A stretch of 64,000 bases of DNA from an uncultured beta proteobacterium (GTDB lineage Bacteria > Pseudomonadota > Gammaproteobacteria > Burkholderiales > Rhodocyclaceae). The stretch lies in the NCBI GenBank assembly GCA_903908065.1, contig CAIVQO010000090.1, forward strand, positions 124,001 through 188,000. The letters run 5' to 3'. The position numbers and the translations under genes were made by a program. Positions 54,166 through 61,935 of this stretch are shown piece by piece. Numbering within the stretch: position 1 is the first letter of the stretch; each line of letters opens with the position of its first letter. Under the pieces are notes generated by a model. That model was given only the letters and a program-made list of their open reading frames with translations. It ran no database searches and was not told the DNA's origin.

Positions 54166-54551
54166 AACGCGAAGCCGCCGCGGGCTGCGGTTTGGCGCCG
54201 GCCACCCTGCGCAAAAGGCCGTCCGGCAAGGGCTCGCGGGGGGGGCAAAAAATGGCCTGCGGCAGTTGACTTATTCACAGAAAACGCTAGACCACCGTAG
54301 TTGCCGCAAAATCACCGGCACCCGCCAAATGATATTTGTAAGTCGCTGGTTTTAAACAGTAATTTTTTGCTCAAATATTGCACAGAGATGAAAATTGCTA
54401 GGCCGGGCGGTAACTTAGGCGCTCGCCGTGGCGCTTACCCACAAAGTTATCCACAGATTTTGTGGGTAAGCCCAATTGTCTTTTTGGCCAGATACTTGAG
54501 CGCATTTGGCAAGGTAATCTCGAAGATTCTCAGGCAAGCGTCTGAGCCGGC
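54166..54551. other. AT-rich intergenic region with clustered DnaA boxes (origin-like)
   Basis: 386 bp between hemE and priA. It holds a consensus DnaA box TTATCCACA (54447-54455) in the loop of a 13-bp inverted repeat GCTTACCCACAAA/TTTGTGGGTAAGC (54433-54445, 54459-54471). The arms themselves hold the near-boxes TTACCCACA and TGTGGGTAA. A further TTATTCACA is at 54271-54279. Between them, 54330-54395 is clearly AT-rich (TTTTAAACAGTAATTTTTTG). No gene is visible. It could be a replication origin, a DnaA-titration site or control of priA. Confidence 0.55.
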
Positions 54552-56585
54552 ATGAACATCGTTCGGGTCGCCCTCGATGTGCCGCTGCCGAGGTTGTTCG
54601 ACTACCTGGCACCGGATTCTGACGAAAGTGATATCGGCCGGCGGGTCGATGTCCCATTTGGCAAGGCTTCGAAGACCGGAGTCATTGTCGGGCTAAGCGC
54701 GGACAGCGAGCAGCCGGAAAACAAGCTGAAACCGGTCGCGGCGATCCTGCGCGACATGCCGGCGCTGCCGCCCGACTGGTTGGCCCTGTGCGAGTTCTGT
54801 GCGCGCTATTACCAGACACCGCTGGGCGAGGTAACGTCCTTCGCCCTGCCGCCCATGCTTCGCCGCGGCAAACTGCCGCGCATGCCCAAGGCGGCCAAGA
54901 TCGCCGTGTCGCCAGCGCCGACTTCTGGGGATACCGTCCCCGGCGCAGGCGCCAGGGACATGACTTCTGCGACCCTGGCCCTGCCGGATCTCCTGCCGGC
55001 GCAACAGGCCGCGGTGGCCGCGCTCACCGCTGCGCGCGAATTCCAGACCTTCCTGCTGCACGGGGTGACCGGCAGCGGCAAGACCGAGGTCTATCTTCGC
55101 GCCATCGCCGACGTGCTGGCCGGCGGCGGCCAGGCCCTGATGCTGGTGCCGGAAATCGCGCTCACGCCGCAGCTGGAAAGTCGTGTCGCCGCCCGTTTTC
55201 CGGGCGCACGTGTGGTCTGCGCCAACAGCGGCATGGCCGATGCGGCGCGTGCGCGCGGCTTCCTCGATGCCCAGGCCGGACGCGCCGACATCGTGCTCGG
55301 TACCCGCCTCGCGGTGTTCATGCCGCTGCCGCGACTGCGCCTGATCGTGGTCGACGAGGAGCACGATGCCTCGTTCAAACAGCAGGAGGGCCTGCGCTAC
55401 TCGGCGCGCGACGTGGCGATCTGGCGCGCGCACCAGCGCAACATCCCGATCGTGCTCGGCTCGGCCACGCCCTCGCTGGAGACTTTCCACCATGCCGCGA
55501 CGGGCCGCTATCGATTGCTCGAACTGCCCGAACGCGCGGTGGCGGAGGACATGCCGAGCGTGCAGGTGGTCGACACGCGGCGCCAGAAGCTGCAGGAAGG
55601 CCTCTCGGCGGAACTACTCGCGGCGCTGGCCTTGCGCCTCGAACGCGGCGAGCAAAGCCTGGTTTTCCTCAATCGGCGCGGCTATGCGCCGGTGCTGGCC
55701 TGCCCGCCCTGCGGCTGGATCTCGCGCTGCCGGCGCTGTGCTGCCAACCTCGTGCTGCACCTCGCCGACCGGCGCCTGCGCTGCCACCACTGCGGGTTCG
55801 AGGCCGGTGTGCCGCGCGCCTGCCCGGACTGCGGCAATGTCGACCTGCTGCCCTTCGGCCGCGGCACGCAGCGCCTCGAAGCCATGCTCGGCGAACGCTT
55901 CCCGCAGGCACGGGTGCTGCGCATCGACCGCGACTCGGCCAGTACGCCGAAGAAATGGCAGGCGCTGCTGGCCAGCATCCATGCCGGCGAGGCCGACATC
56001 CTGGTCGGCACCCAGATGTTGGCCAAGGGCCACGATTTCCCGCGCCTGACACTGGTCGGTGCAGTAGGCGCGGATGCCGCCCTGTTCGCCGCCGACTTCC
56101 GCGCTCCCGAACGCCTGTTCGCACAGCTGATGCAGGTTGGCGGCCGCAGCGGGCGCGCCGAACTGCCGGGCGAGGTGCTGATCCAGACCGAGCATCCGCA
56201 GCACCCGTTGTATCGCGCCCTGCAGGCACACGACTATGGCAGCTTCGCGCAAAGCCAGCTGGCCGAGCGGCGCATCGCCGGCTTTCCGCCCTTCAGTTTC
56301 CAGGCCATGCTGCGCGCCGAGGCGCGCGAAATGTCGCAGGCGCTGGATTTCCTTGCTACGGCGCGCGCCGCCGCCGAGCCGCTGGCGGTCGAGGTCACGC
56401 TCTACGACCCGGTGCCGATGCGCATGCAGCGCCTGATGGCGCTGGAACGCGGGCAGCTGCTGGTGGAGTCGCTGAGCCGATCCGCCTTGCAGGCCTTCCT
56501 CGGCAAATGGATGGACTGCCTCTACGCGCAAAAGATGCCGGCCGGCCTGCGCTGGCACCTCGACGTCGACCCCTTGGAATTTTGA
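54552..56585 (+). CDS. priA: Primosomal helicase PriA
   Basis: 677 residues. The N-terminal 3'-end-binding domain is followed by the helicase with Walker A GVTGSGKTEVYL, DEEHDASFKQ and GSATPSLE. Two zinc clusters with eight Cys (CPPCGWISRCRRC, CHHCGFEAGVPRACPDC) and RTLQR-like FGRGTQRLEAML follow. Residues about 117-139, between the N-terminal domain and the helicase, are coded by a full dispersed repeat (54900-54966), adding a segment beginning IAVSPAPTSGDTVPGAG. It restarts stalled forks. Confidence 0.93.
   Translation: MNIVRVALDVPLPRLFDYLAPDSDESDIGRRVDVPFGKASKTGVIVGLSADSEQPENKLKPVAAILRDMPALPPDWLALCEFCARYYQTPLGEVTSFALPPMLRRGKLPRMPKAAKIAVSPAPTSGDTVPGAGARDMTSATLALPDLLPAQQAAVAALTAAREFQTFLLHGVTGSGKTEVYLRAIADVLAGGGQALMLVPEIALTPQLESRVAARFPGARVVCANSGMADAARARGFLDAQAGRADIVLGTRLAVFMPLPRLRLIVVDEEHDASFKQQEGLRYSARDVAIWRAHQRNIPIVLGSATPSLETFHHAATGRYRLLELPERAVAEDMPSVQVVDTRRQKLQEGLSAELLAALALRLERGEQSLVFLNRRGYAPVLACPPCGWISRCRRCAANLVLHLADRRLRCHHCGFEAGVPRACPDCGNVDLLPFGRGTQRLEAMLGERFPQARVLRIDRDSASTPKKWQALLASIHAGEADILVGTQMLAKGHDFPRLTLVGAVGADAALFAADFRAPERLFAQLMQVGGRSGRAELPGEVLIQTEHPQHPLYRALQAHDYGSFAQSQLAERRIAGFPPFSFQAMLRAEAREMSQALDFLATARAAAEPLAVEVTLYDPVPMRMQRLMALERGQLLVESLSRSALQAFLGKWMDCLYAQKMPAGLRWHLDVDPLEF
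54900..54966 (-). repeat. Full copy of the dispersed repeat inserted in frame in priA
   Basis: Plus strand: core ATCGCCGTGTCGCC AGCGCCGACTTC (54900-54925), then GGGATACC, then hairpin arms GTCCCCGGCG (54936-54945) and CGCCAGGGAC (54950-54959) with loop CAGG, then ATGACTT. The same parts occur in reverse order and strand relative to the copies at 28184 and 30928. The open reading frame is kept. Confidence 0.8.
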
Positions 56586-56664
56586 TCGGCCTGGCGCTAC
56601 CATGCCGAGCGAGGTCGTCACCTGGCGGCCGCGCCAAAACGATAACCTGACCCCGGAGAGAGAC

Positions 56665-57450
56665 ATGGACCAACCCCGCCGCCGCTTCCTTGCATGCAGT
56701 TCCGCCCTGGGCGCCACGCTTGGCGTCGCCACCACGCTGCCCGCACAGGCGGCGGACGACGTCATGTTCGCAGTGCCGGCCACCTATATTCCGGTGGTCG
56801 GATCGAGCCGGAAATTCCAGGTGCGCCGCATCTACTGTGTCGGTCGCAATTACGCCGCCCATGCGCGCGAAATGGGGTCGGACCCGACGCGCGAGCCCCC
56901 CTTCTTCTTCCAGAAGCCGACCGATGCGATCCAGTTGGCCCCTGCCGGAACCACGATCGACCATCCCTATCCGCCGATGACCAAGAACTACCACTACGAA
57001 GTGGAGCTGGTGGCCGCAATCGGCAAGCGCGGCAAGAACATTCCCGCCGACAAGGCGCTCGAGCACGTGGTTGCCTATGCCGTCGGCCTCGACATGACGC
57101 GGCGCGACCTGCAGCGTGGCATGGGCGATCAGAAGAAGCCCTGGGAAGTCGGCAAGTCCTTCGACAATTCCGCCGTCATCAGCCACCTTCATCCGGTGGC
57201 GCAGACCGGGCATTTCAGCAAGGGAGCGATCTGGCTCAAGGTGAATGGCACCACCAAGCAGTCCAGCGACCTGTCGAACATGATCTGGTCGGTGGCCGAA
57301 CAGATCGCCAACCTGTCGCAGTTCTACGAGCTGTTTCCCGGCGACATCATCTATTCCGGCACGCCGGAAAACGTCGGCCCGGTGGTGCCGGGCGATGTCA
57401 TGGAAGCCCACATCGACGGCATCTACGACATCCGCGCCAAGGTGGTCTAG
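56665..57450 (+). CDS. Fumarylacetoacetate hydrolase family protein with Tat-type signal
   Basis: 261 residues from ATG 56665 (GGAGAGAGAC upstream). The N-terminus MDQPRRRFLACSSALGATLG ending AQAAD looks like a twin-arginine signal. The FAH fold follows: YCVGRNYAAHAREMG, PFFFQKPTDAI, YHYEVELVAAIG (metal-binding E-x-E), VAYAVGLDMTRRDLQ and FPGDIIYSGTPENVGPV. Relatives cleave or decarboxylate acylpyruvates and related diketo acids in the cytoplasm, so export would be unusual. It ends overlapping the convergent MFS gene by 4 bp. Confidence 0.87.
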   Translation: MDQPRRRFLACSSALGATLGVATTLPAQAADDVMFAVPATYIPVVGSSRKFQVRRIYCVGRNYAAHAREMGSDPTREPPFFFQKPTDAIQLAPAGTTIDHPYPPMTKNYHYEVELVAAIGKRGKNIPADKALEHVVAYAVGLDMTRRDLQRGMGDQKKPWEVGKSFDNSAVISHLHPVAQTGHFSKGAIWLKVNGTTKQSSDLSNMIWSVAEQIANLSQFYELFPGDIIYSGTPENVGPVVPGDVMEAHIDGIYDIRAKVV

Positions 57451-58670
57451 GCCGCCTTGCGGCTATCGGCGAGGTACCACAGCCAGCTCGCGAGCTGCAA
57501 GGCGAGCAGGCCGCCGAAGGTGATCTGGAACGCCTCGCGCGGCGCCTGGCCGGCAGCGCGCAGCGCGTCGACGGCGGCACCGAAGCCCCACTGGATGCCG
57601 AAGGCGCCAATGAACACCATCAGGTTGAGCGCGGTGTTCACGCGGCCCGCCAGTTCCGGGCCATAGTTCGATTGCAGCAGCGCGTAGGCCAGGTTGCCGA
57701 CCGAGAACACCAGCCCAAGCGCCAGCCATAGCGGTTCGCTGGGGCCGATGCCGAGCACGATCAGCAGGGTGGCCAGCAGGCCGAGGCCCATGCCGCCCAG
57801 CAGCAGGCGCTCGGGGCCGAGGCCAAGCTGCGCCATCCGGTTGACGCCGAAGGCGATGCCGAGGAATCCCGTCAGCATGCCGCCGGCCATCAGCAGCAGG
57901 TGGTGGGCGGCAACTTCCCGCGTCAGGCCCGAAAAATTCATCAGCCAGGGCACCGCCCATAATCCTTGCAAGGCCATGAAGCCGCCGATGATCAGCGTCG
58001 ATTGCGGCGCGTAGCGCCAGAAGGCGCGGCTGGTCAGCACGCCGACCAGGCCGGCCACCTGCTGCCGCAGCGGCACCGCCGCGCCGCCGGCCGCCTTTTC
58101 CGGCGTGCTGAAGATGCCCGCCGCGACGGCGACGCCGGCGATCGCCAGGCCGACAAATACCGTGCGCCAGCCGAAGGCGGGAATCGCCCAGGACAGCGGC
58201 GTCGACGCGGTCAGCGCACCGAGCCCCCCGGCAGCCATGATGGCGGCATTGAGCGAGGCCTGGCGCTCCGTGCCAAACCATTGGCCGAAGGCCTTGAACG
58301 AGGCCATCAGGCAGGCCGACACGCCAAGACCGATCAGCGCGCGTGCCACCGCCAGCTGGGTCAATGACGTTCCCATGGCGAACAGCGCGCAACCGGCGGC
58401 GGCGATCAGCAGCAGGGTGCTTTCGACGCGGCGCGCACCCCAGCGGTCGAGCGCCAGGCCCAGCGGCAGCTGCACGGCGCCGAAAGCGAGCAGGTAGGCG
58501 CTGGTCAGCAGGCCGAGGTCGGCAGCCGAAACGCCCAGCTCGCGGGTGAGCTCCGGCGCGATCACCGCATTTACGTTGCGCAGAAAATAGGAGAAGTAAT
58601 AGCCCGCCGCAAACGGCAGGAAAATGCGCAGCCAGAGGTTCACACGGCGTCCTTGTTGTTTAGCAGCCAT
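57447..58670 (-). CDS. Major facilitator superfamily transporter
   Basis: 407 residues with about 12 membrane segments. The MFS signature between TM2 and TM3 is GLALDRWGARRVES, and RALIGLGVSACLMASFKAF is in TM4. No substrate-specific motif is known to me. Start codon ATG 58670 lies 31 bp inside the end of the MOSC gene, so it is translationally coupled in the mak-MOSC-MFS unit. Confidence 0.88.
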   Translation of the reverse strand: MAAKQQGRRVNLWLRIFLPFAAGYYFSYFLRNVNAVIAPELTRELGVSAADLGLLTSAYLLAFGAVQLPLGLALDRWGARRVESTLLLIAAAGCALFAMGTSLTQLAVARALIGLGVSACLMASFKAFGQWFGTERQASLNAAIMAAGGLGALTASTPLSWAIPAFGWRTVFVGLAIAGVAVAAGIFSTPEKAAGGAAVPLRQQVAGLVGVLTSRAFWRYAPQSTLIIGGFMALQGLWAVPWLMNFSGLTREVAAHHLLLMAGGMLTGFLGIAFGVNRMAQLGLGPERLLLGGMGLGLLATLLIVLGIGPSEPLWLALGLVFSVGNLAYALLQSNYGPELAGRVNTALNLMVFIGAFGIQWGFGAAVDALRAAGQAPREAFQITFGGLLALQLASWLWYLADSRKAA

Positions 58671-59317
58671 TCCATGCGGCTGCGGATCTTGCGTCCCCAG
58701 TCAGGCGTCAGACCTGGCGCCGACGCCAGCAGGTCGAGCAGCTGCAGCGACGGACGGGCCTCGCGCAGGCTGCGGTTGAAGCGGGCCAGGCTGATGGCGC
58801 CGGGCAGGCGTTCGACATGGGTCAGGGCATCGCCTGCGCTGCACTCGCCTGCGGCCAGGACGCGTAAATACCAGCCGGCGAGGCCGTGTTCGGCCACATG
58901 CGCGGCGACGCCCTCGACGCCGCAGCGGGCGTCGATCTTCCAGCACGGCGTGCGCGGCTGCGCGATTTGCAGGCGCGCCGTGCCCAGGCTGAAGATGTCG
59001 CCGATGCAGGCCGCCTCTTCGGTAATGCCGCGCGTTGAAAGATTTTCCCCCAGCCCGCCGGGATGGAGGTTGCGTGCCTCGGGAAAGGCCTGCGCCAGGG
59101 CGTCGTAGTGTTCGAGCGGAAACAGATGCACGGCCTTCTCGGGCCCGCCGTGGGCGCGCGGATCGGCGTGCTCGTCGCCTTCCAGTCCATCGCTGCCGAT
59201 GCGCGCCGGGCAGGCCGGGACGTCCTTGGCGATGGCGCTGCCGCGGCTTTCCCCGGGCCGCCTACCGACGCGGCCGGTGAAGATGCCGCTGACGATGACC
59301 GGGGCGATCAGTTCCAT
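58640..59317 (-). CDS. MOSC-domain protein, YiiM family
   Basis: 225 residues from ATG 59317. The MOSC core has GDEHADPRAHGGPEKAVHLF, GGLGENLSTRGI and the conserved Cys segment PRTPCWKIDARCG for molybdenum-cofactor binding. A C-terminal 3-alpha extension (LARFNRSLREA) is typical of YiiM, which reduces N-hydroxylated bases in E. coli. It overlaps mak by 10 bp and the MFS gene by 31 bp. Confidence 0.88.
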   Translation of the reverse strand: MELIAPVIVSGIFTGRVGRRPGESRGSAIAKDVPACPARIGSDGLEGDEHADPRAHGGPEKAVHLFPLEHYDALAQAFPEARNLHPGGLGENLSTRGITEEAACIGDIFSLGTARLQIAQPRTPCWKIDARCGVEGVAAHVAEHGLAGWYLRVLAAGECSAGDALTHVERLPGAISLARFNRSLREARPSLQLLDLLASAPGLTPDWGRKIRSRMEWLLNNKDAV

Positions 59318-60192
59318 AGCCAGGCCGCACCGCGCACGCCGGAGGAATCGCCGTGGCGGTGCTTCAGCAGCCGCGTCGCCACGTGGTCGGAAAACACCTG
59401 GGCGTCCCACAGGCGCGGCACGTTCTCGTAGAGCCGGTCGATGTTGGAGAGGCCGCCGCCCAGCACGATGACATCCGGATCGAGGATGTTGATGACCTGC
59501 GCCAGGGCGCGCGCCAGGCGGGCCTCGTAGCGGCGCAGGGTCGCGTCGCATGCGGCATCGCCTGCGCTGGCGTGCCGTGAGATTTCGTCGGCCTGAAAGT
59601 CGGCGCCGGTGATACGGCGATGGTCGGCCGCCAGCGCTGGCCCGGAGAGGTAGAGTTCGATGCAGTCCTGGCGTCCGCAGTAGCAGGCCAGCGCGAGCTG
59701 TTCGCCGGGCATTGGATTGTGTCCCCACTCGCCGGCGATGGCATTGGCGCCGACCAGGGGCTTGCCGCCGACCACGATGCCGCCGCCGACCCCGGTGCCG
59801 AGGATCACGCCGAAGACCACGTCGGCGCCGGCGCCGGCGCCATCGACGGTTTCCGAAAGTGCGAAGCAGTTGGCGTCGTTGGCGAGACGCACTTCGCGCT
59901 GCAATACGGCCTGCAAGTCGCGCCTCAGCGGCTTGCCGATCAGGCAGGTGGAATTGGCATTCTTGATCAGGCCGGTCAGGCGCGACTCGGCCCCCGGGAT
60001 GCCTACGCCCACCGTGCCACGGGCGCCGACTTTTTGCTCGGCGCGCTCGACCAGGCCGGCCACGGCCATTACGGTGCCCATGTAGTCGCCCTGCGGCGTG
60101 GGAATGCGTTCGCGCAGCACGATGGAATCATCGTCGCCGAAACAGGCGATTTCGATTTTGCTGCCGCCAAGGTCGATTCCGGTTCTGAGCAT
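59308..60192 (-). CDS. mak: ROK-family fructokinase (Mak-like)
   Basis: 294 residues from ATG 60192. It resembles E. coli Mak closely: LRTGIDLGGSKIEI, GTVGVGIPG, LANDANCFALSE, the ATP motif ILGTGVGGGIVV, the Zn site GEWGHNP with CYCGRQDC, and DPDVIVLGGGLSN. It phosphorylates fructose or a similar hexose. RRITGADF is encoded by DNA close to the dispersed repeat core (59596-59620), but E. coli Mak has YRRLSGH at the same place. Confidence 0.9.
   Translation of the reverse strand: MLRTGIDLGGSKIEIACFGDDDSIVLRERIPTPQGDYMGTVMAVAGLVERAEQKVGARGTVGVGIPGAESRLTGLIKNANSTCLIGKPLRRDLQAVLQREVRLANDANCFALSETVDGAGAGADVVFGVILGTGVGGGIVVGGKPLVGANAIAGEWGHNPMPGEQLALACYCGRQDCIELYLSGPALAADHRRITGADFQADEISRHASAGDAACDATLRRYEARLARALAQVINILDPDVIVLGGGLSNIDRLYENVPRLWDAQVFSDHVATRLLKHRHGDSSGVRGAAWLWN
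59596..59620 (+). repeat. Possible core copy of the dispersed repeat in mak
   Basis: AAAGTCGGCGCCGG then TGATACGGCGA, one difference from the core. It is read in another frame (HRRITGADF) than the priA/ntrY copies and aligned with normal Mak sequence, so chance similarity is possible. Confidence 0.35.
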
Positions 60193-60264
60193 GGTGCCGA
60201 TGTCCGCAAGAGCCGGCATGTTAGCGCGGCCCACGTTGGCTGCGGCGGCTCAGGTTCCGCGCTC

Positions 60265-61935
60265 CTAGTCTCCGCCGGCAACGCGAACCAGATTGCGTCC
60301 GTTTTCCTTGGCGACGTACAGCGCCTCGTCGGCCAGCCGCACCAGGGCGGCGGCGGAGTCGGCCGCATGGCCGGGCAAACCGGCAACGCCGATGCTGGCT
60401 GTGACCTGGAGCCCATCCACCACCAGTTCGGCGATGCGCTGCCGGATCGCTTCTGCAAAGCCTGCGCCGGCATCTTGGGTGACGCCGGGCATCACCACGA
60501 TCAGTTCCTCGCCGCCATAGCGGCAGGGAATCTGGGCCGGGGCCGACAGTTCCAGCAGCACCTCGCCGATGGCGGCCAGCACGTGGTCGCCGCAGTCGTG
60601 GCCATGGGTGTCGTTGAACTTCTTGAAATGGTCGACGTCGATCATTGCCACCGCGACCGGCTGGCCGTAGCGCTTCCAGCGCTTGAATTCGGTCTCGATC
60701 ACTTCGTCGAAATGCCGGCGGTTGAAGATCCCGGTCAGCGCGTCGGTGATCGACTGCTGCTCCAGGCGCGCCTCCAGCCGTTTTTCCTCGGTAACGTCGC
60801 GGATCAGTGCCGCCGAGCCGATCACCTCGCCATTGCGGATGGTGGAGGCGTGCACCGACAGGATACGGCCATGCCAGTGGAGGATGCCGGACGAATTCTT
60901 GCCGCCGTCATGCGCCAGCCGCGCCCGCATCCAATCGGGGTCGTCGAACAGTTCCAGAAATCCGTGTTCGGTGATTTCGCCGGCCGTGCGGCCGACGATG
61001 GCCTCGGCGGCACGATTCACCAGCACGATGCGCATCGCGCCATCGGTGACGACGATGCCGGTGCTGGCGCTGTGGATCACCGTGTTCAGCTTGTTGCGCT
61101 CGTCGCGCAGTTGTTCCCAGGTCAGCTGCAGGTTCTGGTTCATGTGGTTGAAGGCCCGCGCCATGTCGCCGATTTCGTCTTGGCGCATCGCCTCAAGGCG
61201 CAGGCTGTTGTCACCTGCGGCGACGGTGTCCATGGCCCTGAGCACTTCGGTCAGCTTTTCCACCACGATGCGATGGGTGAACCAGTAGATCAGCGAAACG
61301 ATGCCGATCAGCGCCGTGGCGATCACCAGCACCGCCAGTCGCCAGGTCTGCGCCACGTTGTGGTCCACTTCCTGCATCGACACGGTGAAACTGATCACGC
61401 CCCGCACCGCATCGTCGTCGCCATGACACTTGTGACACGGGACGGCATTTTTGATCGGGCTCATGACCGTGACCAGGCGTTCGCCGCCGGGCTGGACCCG
61501 GTACTGGAACACGCGCTGCCCCTCGCGGTGCATGCGTTCCAGCGCGGGATCGTCGGCGGCGACGACGCGCACCGGTTCGACGCTGCGCGGAATGAACTCG
61601 AACTCCGGATTGCGCTGCTTGACCTGCTCGAAGGTCAGGTTGTCCACGAAGGCCTCGGTGCCGTCGGTGCGCAGGATCTTGATGTCGATGATGCCGGGCA
61701 CTTTTTCCACGCGGCTCGCGAGGTCGGGCGCGACCTTGGAATGCCCGCCCTGCATCAAGGCAGCCAGGCTTTCGGCGACGCTGTCGGCCACCGAACCCAG
61801 CGCCGATTCGTTCTGCGCGACCGAAGCCGCTTCCTGGCGCAGGGCGTAGGTCAGCGTGAGGCCGAGGATGCCGAGGATGATGACGCCGCCGACCGAAGCC
61901 AGCAGGCGATGGCCGATGTGGCGGAAGGCGATCAT
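60265..61935 (-). CDS. Membrane haem-c sensor diguanylate cyclase (downstream copy)
   Basis: 556 residues from ATG 61935. TM1 is at about 10-30. A periplasmic domain (about 30-205) contains CHKCHG, a c-type haem attachment site CxxCH. TM2 is at about 205-228, followed by HAMP (about 228-285), a PAS domain ending in IRDVTEEKRLEARLE, and GGDEF (about 390-556) with VDHFKKFNDTHGH and RYGGEEL. The active-site Phe is Leu here. It overlaps the upstream paralogue by 4 bp (ATGA). It likely links redox state or a haem ligand such as NO to c-di-GMP; the ligand is inferred. Confidence 0.9.
   Translation of the reverse strand: MIAFRHIGHRLLASVGGVIILGILGLTLTYALRQEAASVAQNESALGSVADSVAESLAALMQGGHSKVAPDLASRVEKVPGIIDIKILRTDGTEAFVDNLTFEQVKQRNPEFEFIPRSVEPVRVVAADDPALERMHREGQRVFQYRVQPGGERLVTVMSPIKNAVPCHKCHGDDDAVRGVISFTVSMQEVDHNVAQTWRLAVLVIATALIGIVSLIYWFTHRIVVEKLTEVLRAMDTVAAGDNSLRLEAMRQDEIGDMARAFNHMNQNLQLTWEQLRDERNKLNTVIHSASTGIVVTDGAMRIVLVNRAAEAIVGRTAGEITEHGFLELFDDPDWMRARLAHDGGKNSSGILHWHGRILSVHASTIRNGEVIGSAALIRDVTEEKRLEARLEQQSITDALTGIFNRRHFDEVIETEFKRWKRYGQPVAVAMIDVDHFKKFNDTHGHDCGDHVLAAIGEVLLELSAPAQIPCRYGGEELIVVMPGVTQDAGAGFAEAIRQRIAELVVDGLQVTASIGVAGLPGHAADSAAALVRLADEALYVAKENGRNLVRVAGGD

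Noticed and set aside
60005-60035. Repeat-like GGGCGCCGACTTTTT in mak
   Set aside because: About four differences in the left ten bases, and the protein segment KVGARGTVG aligns with the usual Mak sequence.
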